From Lysobacterales bacterium (lineage in GTDB: Bacteria > Pseudomonadota > Gammaproteobacteria > Xanthomonadales > SZUA-36), in the NCBI GenBank assembly GCA_013042835.1, contig JABDPJ010000226.1:1-36701 (forward strand): a stretch of 36,701 nt of DNA, in the 5' to 3' direction. Positions 8,890-17,175 of the stretch are shown piece by piece. Within the stretch, counting starts at the first letter, position 1. Each line of letters begins with the position of its first letter. The notes below the pieces were generated by a model. The model made no database searches. It worked only from the letters and a program-made list of their open reading frames with translations, and was not told the origin of the DNA. The position numbers and the translations under genes are program-made.

Positions 8890-9891
8890 TCAGGGCCGCA
8901 CGCTGTTAAGCCCGACAAAACTGCCGCCGTTGTCCTCAGCCAGTTTTCTCATCAACGCCGCGTAACGTACGGCATTGATGGACAGGCGGCTGCCGCCAAA
9001 CTGCACCGGAAACCCCACGGTATGGATACGCACCCGGCGATTACCGGAACTGTCGGCACGGTTGAGCCGCTCCACCGTGTCGACCACGGCCTGGATGGAA
9101 CCGCTGGCAAAATCATCTCCAAGGACGTAGAGGCTGATTTTCTTGTCCTTCGAGTAAAAACGTCGTATGGCGGCCTCGATGCCCTCCACCGGGCTGGAAT
9201 TGGAAAAGGGGAACCAACTCGAGAGCCGCCTGACAATGGCCTCACGGCGGGCTGGCGTATCGGGAATCCACTGTCCCCTGTACTGCGAGTACATGTAGTC
9301 ACCCATGTCGTTCATGACCTGGATACCCTTGACGCGTGGATAAATTTCAAGGATTTCCTGAACTTTTCTCAACACCATGCTCCAGGCGCCCTGTCCCATG
9401 GAACCGGAAGTGTCAATGATGAACATGATATATTCGCTGTCCACAGGAACCCCGCCAATCGGGCTGTCCGGCGTCCGCCGGACGCTCAGACCAGACAGCC
9501 GTTTGACCTCCTCACTGAGGGTTTGCTGAGCCACCGCCAACTGGTTTTCAATGATGGTCTGCGCCTCGTGCTCATTGCGCGTGGCGTCGTGTTCCCCGCG
9601 CACCAGTGACAGATCGCCTTTGAGGCGTGCCAGTTTTTCCCGGTGCCGGGAAAGCTGCTCCTGTTGCTCCGTCAGGTCGCGGTTCAACACGGTGGTTTCA
9701 CCACGGATACGGTAAATTTCAAGCTCCAGCCGCTGAACCAGCCCGGTGAGGTCGACCGCCAGCTTTTCGATCACGCGAGGTTCGGATATCTGGATGATGA
9801 CCAGCAGCAGGATAATCGCGCCAAAACCACAGGAGACCACGTCGAGAAATGACATGTTGAAAATATCCACCTCACGACGGCGCTTGCTCAC
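8890..9891 (-). CDS. vWA-domain protein with N-terminal ExbD/TolR-like TM anchor and coiled coil
   Basis: MIDAS 'IMFIIDTSGSMGQGAWS'; N-terminal 'VDIFNMSFLDVVSCGFGAIILLLVII'; GTG start overlaps the upstream TGA by 4 nt. Confidence 0.8.
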   Translation of the reverse strand: MSKRRREVDIFNMSFLDVVSCGFGAIILLLVIIQISEPRVIEKLAVDLTGLVQRLELEIYRIRGETTVLNRDLTEQQEQLSRHREKLARLKGDLSLVRGEHDATRNEHEAQTIIENQLAVAQQTLSEEVKRLSGLSVRRTPDSPIGGVPVDSEYIMFIIDTSGSMGQGAWSMVLRKVQEILEIYPRVKGIQVMNDMGDYMYSQYRGQWIPDTPARREAIVRRLSSWFPFSNSSPVEGIEAAIRRFYSKDKKISLYVLGDDFASGSIQAVVDTVERLNRADSSGNRRVRIHTVGFPVQFGGSRLSINAVRYAALMRKLAEDNGGSFVGLNSVRP

Positions 9892-10979
9892 GGCCAGTCC
9901 CTCGACGGCGTCAGGAAAGAACCGCTGCTTTGAATCGCCAGTTGCCAGAATGCGGCTGCAGCCCAGGCGTCCCCTTCCATCGGCAGCAGAATGGTATTGA
10001 CCGGGATTTTCGCATCCAGCACACGGACCGCCTTTTCGAAGTGGTCAAGCCGTTTGTCCGACGATACCGTCGTTGACAGGGGTTTGCTGCGCCCCTGGGT
10101 GGGCAGGCCGTCAGTAATCAACAGGATGTTATCCGGTCTCGGCTGCAGTGCCTTGACCACCGAAAATGCATGATAAAGACTCGTTCCACCGGCCGGGGCG
10201 AGCTCACGTAAGGCATTGACGGCGCCATCCACGTCGGTACGGGTGGAAGCCTGCAGCCACTTGCCATCGGAACCTGCAAGCGCCGGCCTGGCTGCGGTGT
10301 TAAAAGTGTAAAGCTGGAACTGCGACGTGGCAGGCAGGTTGCTGACCAGCCAATCCGCAGTTTTCAGAGCCCGCTGCCACTTGGGTGCGTTCTTGCGGCT
10401 GGCGTCACTCATGTTGCGGCGCCGGATGATATTGATGATGGTCTCATCCAGCATGCTCGCGGATGCGTCCATCAGGATCAGGATGCGCTCTCCGCCCATC
10501 TTCAGGCCGGTCAGGTACTGGCGGTCACCTTCACCCTTGAACTCGCGTACTTTTTCACCGGCATCGCGGTCGGCAGGCGCCACCGCACCGAGGCGTTTCT
10601 TCTGCTCATCCAGTGACTTCAGGTCGGTGCTCAACTGGTTGATGTGTGCGCGATTTGCCAAGGTCTCCCTGGACATCTGCGCAATTTCAATCTCGAGGTC
10701 TTCGATCGTATTGATGACGCGTTCCGACTGGCCCTGCATCAGGACAATTTCCTTCTCGGTGGCCTGCAGGCTGTTGCGCGCCTCAACCAGGTCCTCTTCA
10801 CCGATGAGTACCTCCTTTTCAAGGCGCACGGTTTCCGCACGCAGATCTGTGAATACCTCGTTGCGTGTTTTTACCGTGTCATGATTGAGAATCAGCACCA
10901 GCAATACCACGGCGCCGAAACCGCAGAACATGATGTCGAGAAAAGACAGTGAAAAGGGTGTGACTTTGCGGCGTGGCAT
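9888..10979 (-). CDS. vWA-domain protein with N-terminal ExbD/TolR-like TM anchor (paralogue of the 8890 gene)
   Basis: MIDAS 'RILILMDASASMLDE', 'AGGTSLYHAFSVV', 'LLITDGLPTQG'; N-terminal 'VTPFSLSFLDIMFCGFGAVVLLVLIL'. Confidence 0.85.
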   Translation of the reverse strand: MPRRKVTPFSLSFLDIMFCGFGAVVLLVLILNHDTVKTRNEVFTDLRAETVRLEKEVLIGEEDLVEARNSLQATEKEIVLMQGQSERVINTIEDLEIEIAQMSRETLANRAHINQLSTDLKSLDEQKKRLGAVAPADRDAGEKVREFKGEGDRQYLTGLKMGGERILILMDASASMLDETIINIIRRRNMSDASRKNAPKWQRALKTADWLVSNLPATSQFQLYTFNTAARPALAGSDGKWLQASTRTDVDGAVNALRELAPAGGTSLYHAFSVVKALQPRPDNILLITDGLPTQGRSKPLSTTVSSDKRLDHFEKAVRVLDAKIPVNTILLPMEGDAWAAAAFWQLAIQSSGSFLTPSRDWP

Positions 10980-10996
10980 GACAGTGCTTGGATTAC

Positions 10997-11791
10997 CTAG
11001 CTTTTCAGTCGACGGATCAGCCAGCTGTCGACGTAGCGCTCGCTATCGAGCACCAGGCGCTCCTGCATCAGCTGGACCTGGTGCACAAAGAACATCAGCA
11101 CAATGCTGATCACCAGGGCAATGAAGGTCGAGTTGAATGCAACACCGAGGCTTGCGGTCACCCCGGTGATGTCACCCTCAACCGCGCGGTGGGCCTGCCC
11201 CAGCGCGTTGCCAATGCCGCGCACTGTGCCGATAAAACCGACCGACGGAATGGCCCAGGCGATATAGCGGATAATCGACAACTCTGATTCCATCCGTTCA
11301 CCTTCAGATTCACAGACGTCGCGGGCCGCCGTGGAAACGTCCTGGACATTGCGGGTCGCGCCAAAGCGCTCGATTGCGGTCAGCAGCGCCCGTGGCAATA
11401 ACCATCCCTCGGCCTGGCCCGGCAATGCCGCCACCCGTTTTGCGATTTCGCGGGTATCCTCCGGCCCGATGGGTAATCCCCCGGGTAACTGCAGCAGGTC
11501 TTCACCAAGCAGCTTCTGTTGCCGGTACACCTCCCTGCCCTTGTAACCGAGTATGGAGAAAGCCCACAGCATCAGCACGAAGCAGGTCTCCTGCTCAAAA
11601 TCCTTAATAACGACAAAGAAGGAGCGCTGTGGAACGTAGTCGGGATCAGCCTGTACATAAGCAGTTTCCTGCTCGATAAAATCACGCGCCTGGGGGCGTA
11701 CCAGAGTGACGTAGACGGCGTGCACCACGATAAAAGCGATGAGCAGTGAAAAAACATGGAAGACCAGTTCTGTGGGAAAGTTTTTCTTCAT
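10997..11791 (-). CDS. MotA/TolQ/ExbB proton-channel family protein
   Basis: 'IIRYIAWAIPSVGFIGTVRGIGNALGQA' and 'GVTASLGVAFNSTFIALVISIVLMFFVHQ', typical TolQ/ExbB TM2-TM3; N-terminal TM. Confidence 0.85.
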   Translation of the reverse strand: MKKNFPTELVFHVFSLLIAFIVVHAVYVTLVRPQARDFIEQETAYVQADPDYVPQRSFFVVIKDFEQETCFVLMLWAFSILGYKGREVYRQQKLLGEDLLQLPGGLPIGPEDTREIAKRVAALPGQAEGWLLPRALLTAIERFGATRNVQDVSTAARDVCESEGERMESELSIIRYIAWAIPSVGFIGTVRGIGNALGQAHRAVEGDITGVTASLGVAFNSTFIALVISIVLMFFVHQVQLMQERLVLDSERYVDSWLIRRLKS

Positions 11792-11800
11792 TTTTTGCCG

Positions 11801-12091
11801 CTAAATGTCGATGGGGAACGCTACTGCGCTGTCGGCTCCAATTTGCTCGGAGGGTTTGAATTCCTTGACCGTATCAGTCCCGGCCTCACCGGCGTCTTGC
11901 TGTTTTTTGGCGGCATCGGACTTTTCATCCACAGGCGCTTGCTTGACCGCCTCCGGTGGAGCCTGGACCTGCTCAGGGTTTTGATTGTCGGCACCGGTCA
12001 GCACCGGCATCAGGAAGACTGTCAGGAGCAATGCCAGCGCTGAGGGCAGTAACAGGAAAGGCCTGGCGTATTTGGGTTTATTTGTCTGCAT
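11801..12091 (-). CDS. Small single-TM periplasmic/membrane protein
   Basis: MQTNKPKYARPFLLLPSALALLLTVFLMPVL, then a hydrophilic tail; embedded in the cluster and overlaps the end of the upstream gene. Confidence 0.6.
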   Translation of the reverse strand: MQTNKPKYARPFLLLPSALALLLTVFLMPVLTGADNQNPEQVQAPPEAVKQAPVDEKSDAAKKQQDAGEAGTDTVKEFKPSEQIGADSAVAFPIDI

Positions 12092-14486
12092 ATCGTGCAA
12101 TCCTGAAGCCTAGGTTGTCACGCGGCCCGCGACTGTAATCGCGGTAACTTAAGCGCAACTCGGTAATACTGCCATCTCGCCAACTGGATCCGCGTACGAC
12201 ATGGTGGTCGCCAACAGCGGGGCCGGCGGGATCCGTCACCAGCCTGTCTGACTGGCCCGGGTAGACCGCATAAAAATCATTGGTCCATTCAGCCACGTTG
12301 CCGCCAAGGTCATGGAAACCCTCCGGTTGCGCGCTGAAACTGCCCACCGGCGCGGAACTGCGGTAACCATCATTATAGCCCTTCACGATGTTTGCCAAGG
12401 TGTCAGCAATCTGCGCATCTGCAAAATTACCCGTAACGGCCTTGGGCGGGTAACCCTCACCCCACGGATAGCGCGCCGCGCCGCTGCGGCCTGAGACGCG
12501 TGCTGCGTACACCCACTCCGCTTCTGTCGGCAGGCGGTAGCCATTGGTTGCAGACGGCAGCGCCTCCATGCGGCCATCCTTTTCACCATAAGCCGGATTC
12601 AGCTTATCCTGCTCGCTCAGCCAGTTGCAGTATCGCGCGGCATCATCCCAACTGACATTGACCACTGGCTGCCGGTCACCGTCAAGTGACACTCCCTCCG
12701 CGGTACCGGACCGGTGCTTACTGTCAAAGCGCCGGAATTCGGCATTGCTCACCTCCCGGCTTGACAGGTAATACGGCCGGGTGAGTTCGACCAGGCGCTG
12801 GCTTTCGTTGGCGCGCCGGCCGGCTTCGCGCCTCGAGGCCCCCATTTGAAACGTTCCAGACGGTTCCAGCAATCGCATTTCCTGCCCGCCGGCGGTCTTT
12901 AACACGGCCGGCCGCGCCTCTTCCTTGACCTGCACCACGGTGTTCAACGCCACATCAACGTTCTGGCTGGTCGCAGTTCGCGGAGTCACCGTCACAGTTT
13001 GCGGCACGTAACCCGGTTTGCTGAACACCAGTTCATGCGGGCGCGTGGTCAGCCTTAAACGCTGGGTGCCGCTGCCGGAACGTTTACCATCCACCGTCAG
13101 ACTCGCATCTGCTGGTATTGAACTCGCGAACACGATGCCGTATTCCGGGGTCAGGTCCACCTGCAGTTCCTTGCGTTCATCCGGCTCGAGGCTGATGGTC
13201 CGTCTGGCAACGCCGTAACCCGGCTTGTTCAATATAAGTTCATGTGGCGTGCCGGAAGCCAGCGTAACGGCGACCGGCGTAGTGCCATGGAAATTGCCGC
13301 CGATGCTCACGGTGGCGCCTTGTGGCCGCGTCTCCAGGGCGAGCGTGCCATCGTTCGGTTCCAGGATGATTCTGTCCAGCTCGACCGGGGTGCCGGCCAC
13401 GAAACTTGCAAGCATGCGCCGGGATTTGAAGCCGGCAAGAGACAGTTCGATTTCCCGCTGACCCTGGATGATCTCCGTGACCAGCGGCGTTTGGCCCACC
13501 GGCTCGCCATCTATATTGACCTGCGCAGTCTCCGGTTCGCTTGTTATAAAAACCTCTGCCCACGCCGGTTGCAGTGCAAGTTGCAGCGCCTGGAGCTCGC
13601 CAAACCCGGCTATTTCCAGCTCCCGGCTCTCGGCCAGGTAACGATCGGTTTCTATCAACAACTCGTAGGTTCCCCGCTGCAGGGAAATGATGTTGTCGCG
13701 CTCAACCGGCAGCTCTGCATCAGCCACAGAGACCCTGACCGGCACGGATGGATCAACCATGATCTGCAAACGACCCGGCAATTCCTCCAACTCAAAATCG
13801 AAAGCCCGGAAACCGCCGGATGACACTTCAAAGCTTTGCCGCAAAGGCTGGTAACCGGCCAGCTCAGCCTCGACGGTATAGGTGCCCGGAACGACCAGCA
13901 TCCTCGACCCGAACGAAACCGCGGGCGGAAATCCGCTGACGGACTGGTCATCTGGCTCAGGGTTGATATTTATGGCCACCGGCGTGGCGAAGATGACAAA
14001 CACGGCGATCAGCGCCAGCAGGCTAAAAAGCGCGAGCAACAGGTAGCGAAGCCTGCGCCGCTTGACGGCTGGCATCGGGTTTGAATTAACCGGGATTACC
14101 CTGGTCGTCTCATCTTCCTCAGGGTCTGGCGGCGGCTCGGCCGGTGGTTGCAATTCCAGTTCGTCACGGCTGTCCCCGACCTTGATGAATACCTGGTCGC
14201 CCTTGATGTCCCACTTCAGAAGCCAGTCGCCCAGTTGCACCCTGTCACCGGATTTCAGCCAGGCGGAGGTATCGATGAACTCATGGTTGTGGAACAACTC
14301 GACATCCGCGTCAGCCGGCTGCAGATAGGCATGGCCATCGGCAAGGGCAATATGAGCCACGACCGTCCCGGCGGGAAGACCCGGCAGGCTGATGTCCGCT
14401 CCGGCACCGCCGATGGCCAGCGGAAAGTCCGCCGCTTCAACACGCCGGACACCGCTCACAGTGTCGATAAAGAAGACCCGCCTCAT
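12078..14486 (-). CDS. Multidomain membrane protein: FHA-like N-terminus, TM helix, tandem PEGA repeats, C-terminal FGE-sulfatase (SUMF1) fold
   Basis: PEGA-like repeats ('AEVFITSEPETAQVNIDGEPVGQTPLVTEI', 'GTLALETRPQGATVSIGGNFHGTTPVAVTL', 'GIVFASSIPADASLTVDGKRSGSGTQRLRL'); FGE-fold 'MGASRREAGRRANESQRLVELTRPYYLSSREVSNAEFRRF', 'PVVNVSWDDAARYCNWLSEQ', 'YRLPTEAEWVYAAR', 'DLGGNVAEWTNDFY', 'DNLGFRIAR'. Confidence 0.85.
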   Translation of the reverse strand: MRRVFFIDTVSGVRRVEAADFPLAIGGAGADISLPGLPAGTVVAHIALADGHAYLQPADADVELFHNHEFIDTSAWLKSGDRVQLGDWLLKWDIKGDQVFIKVGDSRDELELQPPAEPPPDPEEDETTRVIPVNSNPMPAVKRRRLRYLLLALFSLLALIAVFVIFATPVAININPEPDDQSVSGFPPAVSFGSRMLVVPGTYTVEAELAGYQPLRQSFEVSSGGFRAFDFELEELPGRLQIMVDPSVPVRVSVADAELPVERDNIISLQRGTYELLIETDRYLAESRELEIAGFGELQALQLALQPAWAEVFITSEPETAQVNIDGEPVGQTPLVTEIIQGQREIELSLAGFKSRRMLASFVAGTPVELDRIILEPNDGTLALETRPQGATVSIGGNFHGTTPVAVTLASGTPHELILNKPGYGVARRTISLEPDERKELQVDLTPEYGIVFASSIPADASLTVDGKRSGSGTQRLRLTTRPHELVFSKPGYVPQTVTVTPRTATSQNVDVALNTVVQVKEEARPAVLKTAGGQEMRLLEPSGTFQMGASRREAGRRANESQRLVELTRPYYLSSREVSNAEFRRFDSKHRSGTAEGVSLDGDRQPVVNVSWDDAARYCNWLSEQDKLNPAYGEKDGRMEALPSATNGYRLPTEAEWVYAARVSGRSGAARYPWGEGYPPKAVTGNFADAQIADTLANIVKGYNDGYRSSAPVGSFSAQPEGFHDLGGNVAEWTNDFYAVYPGQSDRLVTDPAGPAVGDHHVVRGSSWRDGSITELRLSYRDYSRGPRDNLGFRIARYADK

Positions 14487-15964
14487 ATCGGTTCCTCACA
14501 GCGGATAACCAGGACCGGCTGGTTCGAGCCGGGTTTGAGCGTAACCGTGCGGCGCACGTCACGGTAACCGGGCCTTGAGCCGATAATCGTGTAAGTGCCC
14601 GGCAGCAACTCCAGTTGCTGACTGGTGAACTGTCCGAGGCGGCCGATATGATAGATCAGAACCTGGGTCAGGCCATCAGATTTCAGCGTGATGTTTAACG
14701 GTATCCGGGCGTCGGCAAGCAGGCGCTTCAGGCGGCTGATCTTATCCGCAAGCAGGGGTTCCGAGACCGGTGCGGCGCCGGCCGCAGCAATTAACTCTTC
14801 TGCATTTAGCCTCGGTTCATCTGCAAACAACCGTTCCGGCCGCTCGAGATAGTGGTCGAATTGCCCGTGCAGGCGCACCCTGTCTTCCGCGAAGGCCTTG
14901 CCCTGGCTGGCAAAACCGGCCTGGGGCACTTTGGCCAGCACCTCCCGGTAGGTAGCGGCCGCCCCGCTCCAGTCTTCCTCGCGCTGCTGGCCAGCCGCCT
15001 TTTCGCGCTGGCCGTCCAGCCACAACCTCTGCCGGGTCTGCGCCAGCTGTTGCCGCGTGTTGCGCACCGCCTCGTCACCGGGCTTGAGGCCAGCAGCCTG
15101 GTTCAATGCCACCTCGGCTGCACTTATCCGCTCCTGATCCAACGCACTGAGTGCACGGCTCATTGCCTCCCGGAATGCGAGCTCCGTGATCTGATCACTG
15201 ACGCTATTCAGCGCTGATTCTGCCGGCCCATAGAATTCATCCAGCGCAAGCGCTTGCTGGAAAGCGTCCCGGGCGCCTGACAGGTCGCCGACGGACAGGG
15301 CCAACTCACCAGCCTCCATCCGGTTCAAAACGTCAGGCCGGGCCGTTGCGCGCTGCAAGCCGGCCAATGCGTCTTCATTGTCCGCTTCAATGGACAGGGC
15401 AAGCTCAAAATATGTCCCGGCTGCGCTGCTGTCACCGGCCTGCAGGGCCTGCCAACCCGAATTCAATGCAATCTGAAGGCGCTGCCCACGCTCAGACTCA
15501 AGCAAAACCAGCAGCGTTTTTGCACCTGACAGTACCTCGGCAGACTCGGCAAACCGGCGTTGTCCGAACAGTTCGTTACCGCTGGCTGAAGCGTCCAGTG
15601 CCCGGCTCCATTCCGGTTCGCCCCAGACCGGTGCATTGGCCAGTTCGAGACGGGCCTGAAGACGGAGAAAATCCTGCAGGGACTGCTCCGCGTCTGCCCG
15701 GGCATTCGCCGCCTGCTGTGCCTGCTGTTGAGGCGATACAGCCGCGACCGCCCCGGCCGCGTCCTGGCCAGCTCCGTCACGATCAGTGGACACCATTTTT
15801 GGCAATACCAGCAAGACGGCCAAACCGAGAGTAATGACAACTGCCAGCGCAGCCCAGATTAGGCCACGTCCACCTGTCCTGTCCGCAACGACCACATCGT
15901 CAGCGCCAGGAGGCCGAGACTCGAAACCGGGTTGACCTTGCTTGGGCGGTTCCATGGGATCCAA
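14483..15964 (-). CDS. Single-TM protein with TPR-like periplasmic repeats and C-terminal PEGA domain
   Basis: TM 'GLIWAALAVVITLGLAVLLVLPK', helical repeat region, C-terminal 'LELLPGTYTIIGSRPGYRDVRRTVTLKPGSNQPVLVIRC'; ATGA overlap with the downstream gene. Confidence 0.75.
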   Translation of the reverse strand: MDPMEPPKQGQPGFESRPPGADDVVVADRTGGRGLIWAALAVVITLGLAVLLVLPKMVSTDRDGAGQDAAGAVAAVSPQQQAQQAANARADAEQSLQDFLRLQARLELANAPVWGEPEWSRALDASASGNELFGQRRFAESAEVLSGAKTLLVLLESERGQRLQIALNSGWQALQAGDSSAAGTYFELALSIEADNEDALAGLQRATARPDVLNRMEAGELALSVGDLSGARDAFQQALALDEFYGPAESALNSVSDQITELAFREAMSRALSALDQERISAAEVALNQAAGLKPGDEAVRNTRQQLAQTRQRLWLDGQREKAAGQQREEDWSGAAATYREVLAKVPQAGFASQGKAFAEDRVRLHGQFDHYLERPERLFADEPRLNAEELIAAAGAAPVSEPLLADKISRLKRLLADARIPLNITLKSDGLTQVLIYHIGRLGQFTSQQLELLPGTYTIIGSRPGYRDVRRTVTLKPGSNQPVLVIRCEEPI

Positions 15965-15968
15965 CAGC

Positions 15969-17165
15969 CTATTCGGCGACGGGTGGCAGACCGGTTTCTG
16001 TTGCGTAAATCTGCCTCATCAGTACTCGCCATTGTTCGTACTGGGCTTCGGCAGAGCCCGTCAATTCAATAGTCTCACCCTCGATCTCGAACACCAGTGG
16101 CCGGGTTTCGGACGAAAACGAAAGGCCCAGTTCCTCGATGGATTCGCGGTGTATGACTGCTTCAGAGCGCTTGTCCACACCCGACTTGATTGCCGCGGCG
16201 CCACCCAGAACCATGACATCGCTCAGTGTATCGAGCGCGGGGTCATAACCGTCACCCGCTGCAGCGACAAAAACTGCGCCGACGATCGACGCTACGCCCA
16301 GCAGGGTCCGGTTCAACGCGGCTTTCTCGAGCGCTCTTTGTTTCTCTGATTCATCACTGCGCGCCTTGCGCCACTCGGTATAGGGCTCCCGCATCTCGCG
16401 ATGGAAGTTATCAAAATGGCCATTCAGCGTATCGATCATCATCAGGTCGCGTTCCTTGATAGCCAGCACACGGCCATACATCGGATCATTCGAACTCGGC
16501 AGGTGAACAATGTCGAATTGACCCTCTTCATTGATGTCCAGGTAGCCCGAGAATGCATCGGGAGCAATGTTCGCAGCAAAGCGCAACTCTTCTATCCTGC
16601 GAATGGCCGTAATATCCTCGGGCGTTAAAGTCCTCAAAAACCTGGCAAGATCGTTGGCGACCGTGTTGTAGAGTGGTTGAAACGCGTCCCCGAAAAGCGG
16701 ATTGGCGCGGTAGAAAGAAGCCTCGACGCCATCGCGGTACTGCCTGGTGAACCATTGTCGGCCGCTTGCATCCCGGGCTGATATTTCAAGATCCAACTGC
16801 TCACCATTGGAGGCGATAATCCCGCCCGAGACCAGCAGTTCACCGCCACCGATGTCCCGTGGCACCACGCGCACTGCGCCCCAGTAGCCGGTTTTCTCCA
16901 TGGTGGCGCGCAATTCTTCCGGCATATAACGGGCCTCTGCCTCGCGGATGTCCATGGACAGGCCATTCGCCTTTTTCTCATTTTTTGGCAAAACGCCGGG
17001 GTCGAACACTTCAATCGATACATTGAGTAAGCGGTTCTCGGGAATTTCCGCCGCAGCCTTGTCAAGCGGCACGGCTTCTTCAATATTTCGACGCGGGCCC
17101 GTGCTGCTGCAGGCGATCAACAGTGATAACGACAGGATCGTCAATAAAAGAAAAAAATGTTTCAT
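15969..17165 (-). CDS. Predicted outer/inner membrane lipoprotein, unknown family
   Basis: Lipobox in MKHFFLLLTILSLSLLIAC|SSTG; remainder not recognised. Confidence 0.7.
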   Translation of the reverse strand: MKHFFLLLTILSLSLLIACSSTGPRRNIEEAVPLDKAAAEIPENRLLNVSIEVFDPGVLPKNEKKANGLSMDIREAEARYMPEELRATMEKTGYWGAVRVVPRDIGGGELLVSGGIIASNGEQLDLEISARDASGRQWFTRQYRDGVEASFYRANPLFGDAFQPLYNTVANDLARFLRTLTPEDITAIRRIEELRFAANIAPDAFSGYLDINEEGQFDIVHLPSSNDPMYGRVLAIKERDLMMIDTLNGHFDNFHREMREPYTEWRKARSDESEKQRALEKAALNRTLLGVASIVGAVFVAAAGDGYDPALDTLSDVMVLGGAAAIKSGVDKRSEAVIHRESIEELGLSFSSETRPLVFEIEGETIELTGSAEAQYEQWRVLMRQIYATETGLPPVAE

Positions 17166-17175
17166 GTGAGGTTTC

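Noticed and set aside
8890-10979. vWA pair as MoxR/BatA-BatB (aerotolerance) proteins
   Set aside because: No MoxR AAA+ ATPase or DUF58 gene nearby, and the N-terminal ExbD-like anchor is not the BatA/B architecture.
9888-11791. Zorya-type anti-phage defence (ZorA/ZorB)
   Set aside because: A MotA/TolQ-like channel is present, but there is no OmpA-domain ZorB and no ZorC/ZorD/ZorE helicase or nuclease nearby; the partners are vWA, PEGA and TPR proteins.
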